A stretch of 5,007 nt of DNA, taken from positions 1 through 5,007 of the forward strand of contig CALBTQ010000514.1 of the NCBI GenBank assembly GCA_937967875.1, in the 5' to 3' direction. The position numbers were made by a program, and so were the translations under genes. The DNA comes from an uncultured Pseudomonadota bacterium (GTDB taxonomy: Bacteria > Lernaellota > Lernaellaia > Lernaellales > Lernaellaceae). The notes under the pieces were generated by a model. That model was given only the letters and a program-made list of their open reading frames with translations, made no database searches and was not told the origin of the DNA. Below, piece by piece: positions 1-4,960 of the stretch; positions within the stretch are counted from its first letter, which is position 1, and each line of letters opens with the position of its first letter.

Positions 1-2
1 AT

Positions 3-299
3 GGCGCGTGGGCGACCGAGACGGTTGACGCGATCGGCAACAAGGGCGCGGACGCCTGCCTGCGCGCCGACGCGGACAACCTGCCGCGCATCGTCTACCA
101 GGACGGCAGCGAACTGTCGATGCGCCTGGCGAAGATCGTCGGCGGCGACTGGCAGATCAGCGTGCTCATGGACAGCGCGATGTTCCCGGGCAGCTTCGGT
201 TACTGGATCGGCTGCGACCTGCGTACGATGGGCTCGCCGGTGGTCAGTCACTTCTATCCGCTGGAGGAATACCTGCTGATCTACCCGGCGTACGATTGA
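3..299 (+). CDS. C-terminal fragment of a beta-propeller-like repeat protein (5' partial)
   Basis: The open frame runs from the window edge (frame 3) to TGA at 297-299, giving 98 residues with no start codon needed inside the window. The translation reads like the end of a secreted repeat protein. Visible residues 3-10 (WATETVDA) are followed by a blade with CLRADADNLPRIVYQDGSEL (19-38), then RLAKIVGGDW and QISVLMDS. A second, degenerate copy has GCDLRTMGSPVVSHFYP (70-86). The pattern D-x-x-G-x-P-x-(I/V)-x-(Y/H) followed by a W-containing strand is typical of the BNR/sialidase-like propeller repeats of large exported bacterial proteins. No membrane segment or sorting tail follows the last blade, so the protein ends plainly in IYPAYD. 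The frame-1 reading of the same bases, which begins with ATG, is Arg/Ala/Thr-rich and looks like a shadow. Substrate and role cannot be told from this fragment. Confidence 0.72.
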   Translation, partial: GAWATETVDAIGNKGADACLRADADNLPRIVYQDGSELSMRLAKIVGGDWQISVLMDSAMFPGSFGYWIGCDLRTMGSPVVSHFYPLEEYLLIYPAYD

Positions 300-319
300 G
301 CATTTTTCGCCGCGTTGCC

Positions 320-349
320 TTGACAAGGACCGCGGCCTCTTTCTATTGT
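320..349 (+). promoter_or_regulatory. Candidate sigma70-type promoter for the hydrolase operon
   Basis: A perfect -35 hexamer TTGACA (320-325) is separated by 18 bases from TATTGT (344-349), which matches four of six -10 positions. The element lies in the 83-base gap after the propeller-protein stop, and transcription would start about 27 bases before the hydrolase ATG. An AT-rich stretch just downstream (CAATATTTATTT) fits an open-complex region in otherwise GC-rich DNA. This is inferred from consensus only. The host's sigma factor preferences are unknown. Confidence 0.5.
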
Positions 350-382
350 GCAAACAATATTTATTTCGATGATGGATGGGCC

Positions 383-1294
383 ATGAAGCGGGTAAAACGA
401 GGACGCGTCACCAGTTTCGACGGCACGCAAATCGCCTATACCAGCACCGGCGAGGGCCTGCCGCTGTATTTCGCCGACGGCATCGGCTGCGACGGGTACG
501 TGTGGAAATACACGCGCCAGATGTTCGGCGAAACCTGCCGGCTGGTGCACAGCCATTATCGCGGTCACGCCGACAGCGCCATGCCGCGCGACACGAACAA
601 CCTGTCGATCCTCGATCTGGTCGAGGACATCCGCCACGTGCTGGACGACGACGAGGTCGATAAGGCGATCATGGTCGGCCACTCGATGGGCTGTCAGGTG
701 ATTTTCGAATTCGCACGGCAGTATCCGGAGCGCACGCTGGGCCTGGTGCCGATGTGCGGCAGCTACGGCTATCCGCTCAAGACCTTCCACGACAATAAGC
801 TGCTGGATACGGTCTTTCCGTTTTTGTATCCGCTGTTCGTACTCACGCCCTGGGCGCCCGAGGCGATCTGGCGCCGCATCGTGCCGACCAAGCTGGCGTA
901 CTTCATCGCCACGCACGGCGAGATCAACGGGCACATGATCCGCGAAGAGGATTTCTTCCCTTACCTGCAGTTCATCGGCAAAATCGATCTGCGGATGTTC
1001 GCCAAGATGCTCGATTACGCCGCGCGCCATACCGCTGAGGAGTTTCTGCCCCAGATCAAGGTGCCCACGCTGATCATCGCCGGCGAGCGCGACACGTTTA
1101 CCCCCGGCTGGCTGAGCGACAAGATGCACCAGATGATCGAGGGCAGCGAACTGTTGACCGTGCCGCGCGGCAGCCACACCGCGCCGATCGAAATGCCGCA
1201 ACTGACCAACTTGCGCCTGGAGCGCTGGCTGCTGGATCATTTCAGCGACCACTACCCGGTGGTGAAAGCCAAGCCGCAAGCCAAGAGCGCCTGA
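383..1294 (+). CDS. Alpha/beta-fold hydrolase
   Basis: A 303-residue protein of the alpha/beta hydrolase superfamily, probably a cytoplasmic esterase or related hydrolase; the substrate is not predictable. The nucleophile elbow GHSMG (residues 99-103) puts Ser101 as nucleophile. GERD (234-237) supplies the likely acid Asp237, and GSH (263-265) the likely catalytic His265. The usual HG oxyanion motif is replaced by ADGIGCDGYVWKY (31-43), followed by HSHYRGHADS (56-65). As I recall, this variant occurs in a hydrolase subgroup of deltaproteobacterial-type and actinobacterial genomes. Residues about 126-210 form the cap region. There is no signal peptide, and the tail is basic (KAKPQAKSA). I chose ATG 383 because it follows the promoter at 320-349 and is where homology-like sequence begins. 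An in-frame TTG at 296 would overlap the previous stop and add an unconvincing 29 residues. The SD (GGATGG) is weak. The stop overlaps the next gene's ATG (TGATG), implying translational coupling. Confidence 0.9.
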   Translation: MKRVKRGRVTSFDGTQIAYTSTGEGLPLYFADGIGCDGYVWKYTRQMFGETCRLVHSHYRGHADSAMPRDTNNLSILDLVEDIRHVLDDDEVDKAIMVGHSMGCQVIFEFARQYPERTLGLVPMCGSYGYPLKTFHDNKLLDTVFPFLYPLFVLTPWAPEAIWRRIVPTKLAYFIATHGEINGHMIREEDFFPYLQFIGKIDLRMFAKMLDYAARHTAEEFLPQIKVPTLIIAGERDTFTPGWLSDKMHQMIEGSELLTVPRGSHTAPIEMPQLTNLRLERWLLDHFSDHYPVVKAKPQAKSA

Positions 1295-1998
1295 TGGTGC
1301 GCGCGCACTCCGACCTGGAAATCACGCTGGACATCATGCTGGGCGGCTGCGCCTGCGGAGGAACCGTAACGCAGATCGGCAAGACGGTCGTGGACGTCGA
1401 GGGTGCGCCGCATGCGATTGTGCGCGTGCAGTGCGAATCGTGCGGGGCGACCGGCGAACGCGAATACGACATCTCCACGTTCTTCGACGCGGGCGACACC
1501 CGCGATGGTCCGCTCAATCCGACCGACCGGCCGTCGGAAATTCTGGACATCGTGCAGTACGCGCATCTCGCGCGGTTTTATCTGGAATACGTGCAGACCG
1601 GCGCGGTGGAGTTATCGCGCGCGGCGGCCGACAATCTGCTGCGCATCGCCGAAGCGGGCGCGGCCGAGGCGATCAAGCATCTGGGCGACGGCGACGAAGC
1701 GCCGCCCGAAGCGGTGTTCGCCGCGGACCGGCAGATGCTGCTGGAAACCAACCGCGAGGCGTTCAGCCGCGAGAATCTCGCGCTGTTCGCGCAGGGCATC
1801 GCGCAGCATCGCGAACGGCTCTCGACGTTGTACGACATTCTGGGGCAGATGACCGGCGAGGAGCGGAGCGACAACCAGATTCTGGAAAACTACGCGGCGC
1901 AGTATAAAGACGATCCGATTCTCTTCCCCTGGATCGGGCGCGTGGCCTTCGAGTTGCACCAGCGGCGCGGCGGCCACGATCATCAACAGCGTCACTGA
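1294..1998 (+). CDS. Hypothetical protein with zinc-ribbon-like N-terminus
   Basis: A 234-residue protein I do not recognise as a named family. Residues 18-60 hold a possible metal site: GCACGG gives Cys19 and Cys21, and QCESCG gives Cys47 and Cys50, a C-x-C-x25-C-x2-C arrangement resembling a treble-clef or YgiT-like zinc ribbon. The remainder (about 80-220) looks largely helical: an ILDIVQYAHLARFYLEY helix, then alternating Ala/Glu/Leu-rich segments. It ends in a His/Arg-rich tail (HQRRGGHDHQQRH) that could also bind metal. There is no signal peptide or membrane segment, so it is probably cytoplasmic. The ATG overlaps the hydrolase TGA by one base, so the two are almost certainly co-transcribed and coupled, and a functional link is plausible but unproven. 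The 3' end overlaps the convergent desulfurase gene by 7 bases. GC-rich codon use and frame behaviour support it as a real gene. Confidence 0.8.
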   Translation: MVRAHSDLEITLDIMLGGCACGGTVTQIGKTVVDVEGAPHAIVRVQCESCGATGEREYDISTFFDAGDTRDGPLNPTDRPSEILDIVQYAHLARFYLEYVQTGAVELSRAAADNLLRIAEAGAAEAIKHLGDGDEAPPEAVFAADRQMLLETNREAFSRENLALFAQGIAQHRERLSTLYDILGQMTGEERSDNQILENYAAQYKDDPILFPWIGRVAFELHQRRGGHDHQQRH

Positions 1999-3140
1999 CG
2001 GCGCAGAATCTCCAACACCTTTTCGGCAATGAGCGACGCGGCGCGGTCGACGTCGGCGGCGGTCGTGTCGCGGCCGGTGGTCAGGCGCAGCGTGCCCTTG
2101 GCGAACTTCAGCGGAATGCGCAGCGCCTGGAGTATCGGCGAAAGCGCCACGCCGCCCGCGTGACAGGCCGCGCCGGTGCCGGCGGCGATGTCGGGCAGCG
2201 CGCGCAAGAGGCGGTCGCCCTCGCAATCGGCGAAACCGATCGAGAGCGTGTTGGGCAGACATTGCGCGCCGTCGAGGCTGTTGACGCGCACGAGTTCTTC
2301 CGGCAGCCGGGCGAGCAGCGTGTCGCGCAAACGGTCGCGCATCGCCGCGTAGTGCGCCATGTTTTGCGGCAGATCGCGCAGGGCGATTTTCGCGGCCAGG
2401 CCCAGGGCGACGATGTAGGGCGTGTTTTCGGTGCCCGGTCGGCGACCGGCTTCGTGACCGGCGCCGAAAACGAGATTGTCCAGCGGCGTACCGGTTTTCA
2501 CGTACAGCGCCCCAATACCCTTGGGCGCGTAAAGCTTGTGCCCGGCGACGCTGAGCAGGTCGACGCCCAACTCGCGCACGCGTACGGGAATCTTGCCGAG
2601 CGACTGCGCTGCGTCGGTGTGCATCAGCGCTCCGTGTGCATGGGCGATATCGGCGATCTGTTCGATGGGCAACACCGTGCCGATTTCATTGTTGGCGTGC
2701 ATCGCGCTGACCAGCACGGTGTCGTCGCGCATGGCGGCGGCGACGCGGTCGAGGTTCACCCGGCCGTATTCGTCGACCGGCACGACGGTCACCTCCCACC
2801 CCTCGCGCGCGAGGAAGGACATGACCTCGCTGACCGCCGGGTGCTCGATCGCCGTGGTCACCAGGTGTCGGCCGAGGTCGCGCCGGGCCATCGCGACGCC
2901 GCGAATGGCGTGGTTGTTCGCCTCGGTGCCGCCGCCGCTGAAGATGATCTCGTCCGGATCGGCGCCCACCAGCGTGGCCACTTGCGCCCGCGAACGTTCG
3001 ATGAGGCCCTTGGCCGTCCGGCCGAACACGTGATCGCTGGACGGATTGCCCCACTGTTCGCGCAGCGCGGTTTCCAGCGCGGCGAGCACCATGGGATCGA
3101 TGGGCGTGGTGGCGTTGTAATCGAGATAGATCGGCGGCAC
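1992..3140 (-). CDS. Cysteine desulfurase / selenocysteine lyase-like PLP enzyme
   Basis: A complete 382-residue class V aminotransferase-fold enzyme of the NifS/IscS/SCLY group. These enzymes use PLP to remove sulfur (or selenium) from cysteine (or selenocysteine), giving alanine and an enzyme-bound persulfide for Fe-S cluster, thiolation or selenium pathways. Visible landmarks are YLDYNATTP (5-13), WGNPSS (30-35), GGGTEANNHAI (69-79), ANNEIGTV (149-156), HTDAAQSLGK (174-183), SVAGHKLYAPKG (197-208) with PLP-binding Lys202, RRPGTENT (233-240) and GTGAACHAGG (321-330) with catalytic Cys326. The GAACH loop followed by SPILQALRIP and LRLTTGRDTT resembles vertebrate SCLY and its bacterial relatives more than IscS (GSACTS), so selenocysteine lyase activity is possible. 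The start is GTG at 3138-3140, set by AAAGGAG six bases upstream. The gene stands alone, with no iscU, sufE or sel gene in view. It overlaps the convergent hypothetical gene tail to tail by 7 bases. Confidence 0.94.
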   Translation of the reverse strand: MPPIYLDYNATTPIDPMVLAALETALREQWGNPSSDHVFGRTAKGLIERSRAQVATLVGADPDEIIFSGGGTEANNHAIRGVAMARRDLGRHLVTTAIEHPAVSEVMSFLAREGWEVTVVPVDEYGRVNLDRVAAAMRDDTVLVSAMHANNEIGTVLPIEQIADIAHAHGALMHTDAAQSLGKIPVRVRELGVDLLSVAGHKLYAPKGIGALYVKTGTPLDNLVFGAGHEAGRRPGTENTPYIVALGLAAKIALRDLPQNMAHYAAMRDRLRDTLLARLPEELVRVNSLDGAQCLPNTLSIGFADCEGDRLLRALPDIAAGTGAACHAGGVALSPILQALRIPLKFAKGTLRLTTGRDTTAADVDRAASLIAEKVLEILRRQ

Positions 3141-3146
3141 GGCGCG

Positions 3147-3153
3147 CTCCTTT
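3147..3153 (-). promoter_or_regulatory. Ribosome binding site fixing the GTG start of the desulfurase
   Basis: On the minus strand AAAGGAG lies six bases before GTG at 3138-3140. No ATG lies at that position, so this strong SD decides the start. The exported Cys/Asp-rich gene upstream uses the identical AAAGGAG sequence. Confidence 0.8.
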
Positions 3154-3172
3154 CACATCAGGGAATACGCGC

Positions 3173-3201
3173 ATTGTGCCGCACCGCCGGCGGACGAACA
3201 A
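3173..3201 (-). promoter_or_regulatory. Weak candidate promoter for the desulfurase
   Basis: On the minus strand TTGTTC (3196-3201) and CACAAT (3173-3178) are 17 bases apart. They match three and four of six consensus positions. The element sits in the 95-base gap between the Asp-rich gene's stop and the desulfurase start. The spacer holds a GC-rich 10-base palindrome, CCGCCGGCGG (3184-3193), that could be an operator or chance in GC-rich DNA. The evidence is weak. Confidence 0.28.
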
Positions 3202-3235
3202 GGTTGGTGAAATTTAACTTCGCTTAACGACGCGG

Positions 3236-3973
3236 TTACGCACACCCGTTGTCGTCATCGTCATCGTCGCTGCCGGGCGTGTCGTCATCATCGTCATCGT
3301 CGCCTTCGGGCTCGTCGTCGTTATCGTCGTTGTCGTCATCGTCGTCAAAGAAATCGTCGTCATCATCATCGTCGAAGTCGTCGTCATCGTCGTCGTCGCC
3401 CGTCAGAATATTCTCGATGCATTCGGCCATGTCGTCGCAGTCGTCAAAATTGGCGACGATGCACAGGTACCCGTTGGTGCCGTAAAAAAGTTCCCCATCT
3501 TCGCACCAGTCGATCAGATACTCGACGTCGATCGGGATGCCTTCGGCGTCTTCCAGGTACCAACCGCAATCATCGAAGGCCGTCCAGGCTTCATCGCAGT
3601 CGATTTCGCTCGTGTCGTCGTCGAAGGTGTCGTCGTCATCGTCGTCGTCGATGGTGTCGTCGTCGATATAGCTGTTCAACGCGTCAATGATGCAATCGGC
3701 CATGTCGTCGCAGTTGCCGATGTTGTCGACGATGCACTGGTACCCCGTGGTGCCGTAAAATTCCTCGCCGTATTCGCACCAAACGATGATGTCTTCGATG
3801 TCGATGGGATTGCCTTCTTCATCTTCCAGGTAGAAGCCGCAATCGTCGAAGAAGCCCCAGGCCTGTTCGCAAGTCAGTTCGTCAGTGGAGGAGGAGGGAA
3901 CGGCGGCGATTAGGCTCGAAGCGAGCAACAAAACAAAGGCGATAAGAATTAACGCTTTTTCGAAGAGTTTCAT
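3236..3973 (-). CDS. Exported acidic protein with two six-cysteine modules and Asp-rich Gly-Cys tail
   Basis: A 245-residue protein, unrecognised as a named family. Residues 1-24 (MKLFEKALILIAFVLLLASSLIAA) are a clear Sec signal peptide with likely SPase I cleavage near 23-25. Two homologous modules follow, residues 35-94 and 126-185, identical at about 40 of 60 positions. Their six cysteines are spaced identically (10, 21, 14, 8 and 6 residues apart), at 35/45/66/80/88/94 and 126/136/157/171/179/185, which suggests three disulfides per module and folding outside the cytoplasm. An Asp-rich linker (104-125) separates them, and a tail of Asp runs (193-241) ends in DDDDDDNGCA. Asp makes up roughly 30% of the protein, so Ca2+ binding or a surface role is plausible but inferred. 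I chose ATG 3971-3973 because AAAGGAG lies seven bases upstream and the signal peptide begins there; an in-frame ATG at 3998-4000 adds nine charged residues and lacks such a site. It lies downstream of another Asp-tailed exported protein on the same strand. Confidence 0.85.
   Translation of the reverse strand: MKLFEKALILIAFVLLLASSLIAAVPSSSTDELTCEQAWGFFDDCGFYLEDEEGNPIDIEDIIVWCEYGEEFYGTTGYQCIVDNIGNCDDMADCIIDALNSYIDDDTIDDDDDDDTFDDDTSEIDCDEAWTAFDDCGWYLEDAEGIPIDVEYLIDWCEDGELFYGTNGYLCIVANFDDCDDMAECIENILTGDDDDDDDFDDDDDDDFFDDDDDNDDNDDEPEGDDDDDDDTPGSDDDDDDNGCA
3248..3397 (-). repeat. GAY trinucleotide tract encoding the Asp tail
   Basis: Almost continuous GAC/GAT codons encode residues 193-242 of the Cys-module protein, broken by Phe, Asn, EPEG and TPGS. 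GAC and GAT are mixed irregularly rather than forming a pure array, which suggests that the Asp residues are kept by selection rather than being fresh slippage. Read on the other strand the tract gives poly-Ser, a shadow. A shorter tract encodes the linker at 3599-3664. Confidence 0.85.
3419..3598 (-). repeat. Second copy of the six-cysteine module
   Basis: Encodes residues 126-185 of the Cys-module protein, from CDEAWTAFDDCGWYLED to CDDMAEC. It aligns without gaps to the first copy 273 bases upstream in the gene, with about 40 of 60 residues identical and all six cysteines in register. The divergence indicates an old internal duplication rather than an assembly artefact. Confidence 0.9.
3692..3871 (-). 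repeat. First copy of the six-cysteine module
   Basis: Encodes residues 35-94, from CEQAWGFFDDCGFYLED to CDDMADC. Residues shared by both copies include FDDCG-Y-LED, G-PID, the WCE pair, FYGT-GY-CIV and CDDMA-C. These are the likely structural core of the module. Confidence 0.9.
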
Positions 3974-3980
3974 ATCCAGA

Positions 3981-3987
3981 CTCCTTT
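3981..3987 (-). promoter_or_regulatory. Ribosome binding site of the Cys-module protein
   Basis: AAAGGAG on the minus strand, seven bases before ATG 3971-3973. It excludes the longer reading that starts at 3998-4000, because the SD would then lie inside the gene. Confidence 0.8.
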
Positions 3988-4004
3988 CCAATTGGTCCAA
4001 GGCG

Positions 4005-4033
4005 ACGATAGTATTAAAAATATTTCATGTAAA
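4005..4033 (-). promoter_or_regulatory. Candidate promoter for the Cys-module protein
   Basis: On the minus strand TTTACA (4028-4033, five of six -35 matches) is 17 bases from TATCGT (4005-4010, four of six). The spacer is AT-rich (GAAATATTTTTAATAC) and stands out from the GC-rich surroundings. It would let this gene be transcribed separately from the Asp-tailed gene upstream. TACTAT, overlapping the spacer, is an alternative -10. Confidence 0.42.
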
Positions 4034-4110
4034 GCATAGTTTTAAGAAGGCATGGTTATAGGTACATCGAGCGGAAATTTCTCACACTTCGGATGACGAT
4101 TCTCTGCCGT

Positions 4111-4145
4111 CATTCCGCGTTCGGCATTCGACGTTCCGCATTATC
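4111..4145. repeat. Degenerate 7-bp tandem repeat beside the CBM9-like gene's stop
   Basis: Five consecutive 7-base units read CATTCCG, CGTTCGG, CATTCGA, CGTTCCG and CATTATC on the plus strand, consensus C(A/G)TTC(C/G)(G/A), with the second base alternating A/G. The last unit degenerates and runs into the gene's TGA (4144-4146). TAA directly follows that stop (4141-4143), giving tandem stops. A 9-of-10 direct repeat (4119-4128 and 4133-4142) is part of the same array. Function is unknown. Confidence 0.55.
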
Positions 4146-4960
4146 AGCACCCGCAGCCGTCGTCGTTGTCATCATCATCGTCGTCGTTGCCGGGCGTGTC
4201 GTCATCATCGACGGAATCATCGTCGGTCGCGTCGTCGTCAGCCGCGTCGTCGTCGGTGACATCGTCGTCGGCCGTGTCATCGTCAACGGTGTCGTCATCG
4301 ACGGTATCGTCGTCGAGGGTGTCGTCGTCGGTCGGTTCGTCGCCGATGGTCAGCGTGCCGTAGTTGGCCGGGTCTCGGTAGCGGTTGAAGGCCGTGAGGT
4401 TGAGCCAGTCGGCCGTTTCGCCGGTGGCCGCGTCGTAGGCGAAGAACCACAGCGAGGCGGTGGCGTAGATCGTGCGCGCCGAATACCAGTTCGTTTCGGC
4501 GATGGCCGCTTCGAAGACTACGTAGCCGCCGTCGTCTCCGATCGCGCCCTGCACGCCGGCCGGATCGTCGATCGGATCGCCGAGGGTGTAATCGGGGCCG
4601 TCGATCGGCCGGAAACGCACGACGGTGTCGCCTTCGTCGGCGGTGATGAAAAAGTACATGCCGTCGCTGCCGTCGGCGTCCCAGCCGTCGCCTTCGGGAT
4701 CGAAATACAAACCGAACTGGTCGTTGACGCCGTGCACGTCGTCGACGGTCAGCGCGGAGTCGCCCAGGTACTCGACGAGCAGGTAGAGCGTGTCCTGACC
4801 GTAAAAGAAATAGACGAGGGCGTCGACGTCGTCGTCAAAGAGAATCGCGTTGCCGGCTTGATCCCATTCGCCGTAGTCGATCGCGCCGTCGATGGTCGGG
4901 GCGTCGATCTGGGCGACGGTTTGCAGTTCGTTGCCCGTGTGCGGCTCTGCATACACGGCG
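4144..4960 (-). CDS. Exported CBM9/DOMON-like protein with Asp-pentad tail (5' partial)
   Basis: 271 residues are visible; the 5' end is lost because genomic sequence stops at 4960 and adapter follows. Positions below count from the Val codon at 4954-4956. The first visible residues, AVYA|EPHTG, look like the end of a signal peptide with a VYA cleavage site. Residues 17-205 resemble a family 9 carbohydrate-binding or DOMON-like beta-sandwich: IDAPTIDGAIDYGEWDQA (17-34), a strand containing DTLYLLVEYLGDSA (55-68), DQFGLYFDPEGDGW (79-92), GMYFFITAD (99-107) and YVVFEAAIAETNW (145-157). A tail follows of eight DDDxx pentads (210-249), then DDDDTPGNDDDDDDNDDGCGC. A sugar, haem or surface-ligand binding role is possible; the ligand is unknown. 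The GTG at 4954-4956 should not be taken as the start. The open frame continues through the adapter as HSFPTRRSSDL, which is artefact. The gene ends in tandem stops, 170 bases before the similarly tailed Cys-module gene. Confidence 0.8.
4188..4210 (-). repeat. 23-bp direct repeat shared with 3271-3293
   Basis: The same 23 bases occur at 3271-3293 and 4188-4210, encoding the DDDDTPG part of both Asp-rich tails in the same frame and orientation. It is the nucleotide footprint of the shared C-terminal motif and could come from duplication, recombination or strong residue constraint. Confidence 0.8.
4210..4329 (-). repeat. Eight 15-bp units encoding DDDxx pentads
   Basis: Exactly 120 bases encode residues 210-249 of the CBM9-like protein as DDDTL, DDDTV, DDDTV, DDDTA, DDDVT, DDDAA, DDDAT and DDDSV. 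The variable pair is always small or beta-branched (Thr, Val, Ala, Ser), with one Leu. This would form an extended acidic stalk. Unit number may vary between strains. Confidence 0.88.

Noticed and set aside
1..279. Plus-strand ORF starting with ATG at base 1
   Set aside because: The product is almost all Arg, Ala, Thr and Ser, typical of an out-of-frame reading of GC-rich coding DNA; frame 3 gives a convincing propeller-repeat protein.
281..1279. Long minus-strand ORF opposite the hydrolase
   Set aside because: It is fully antisense to a gene with an intact catalytic triad, and its product shows no recognisable domain; it is a GC-rich shadow.
2160..3227. 355-residue plus-strand ORF opposite the desulfurase
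   Set aside because: It is antisense to a clearly conserved PLP enzyme, and its Gly/Val/Arg/Asp-rich product reflects the complementary codons.
3204..3235. AT-rich TTAACTTCGCTTAA after the Cys-module gene as a terminator
   Set aside because: Only four bases pair (TTAA/TTAA) and no GC-rich stem with a T-run is present.
3249..3485. Poly-Ser plus-strand ORF
   Set aside because: The Ser runs are the complement of GAC/GAT Asp codons of the exported protein, which has a signal peptide and an SD on the minus strand.
3974..4000. Nine-residue N-terminal extension (MDQLERSLD) of the Cys-module protein
   Set aside because: It would place the strong AAAGGAG inside the gene and put charged residues before the signal peptide.
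4091..4115. Hairpin GGATGACG / CGTCATTC as a terminator of the CBM9-like gene
   Set aside because: The stem is short, has a mismatch on the minus strand and lacks a following U-run; no rho-independent terminator could be supported.
3241..4330. CRISPR array or satellite suggested by repeated GTCGTC/ATC
   Set aside because: The repetition is explained by Asp codons in two minus-strand genes; there are no unique spacers of constant length.
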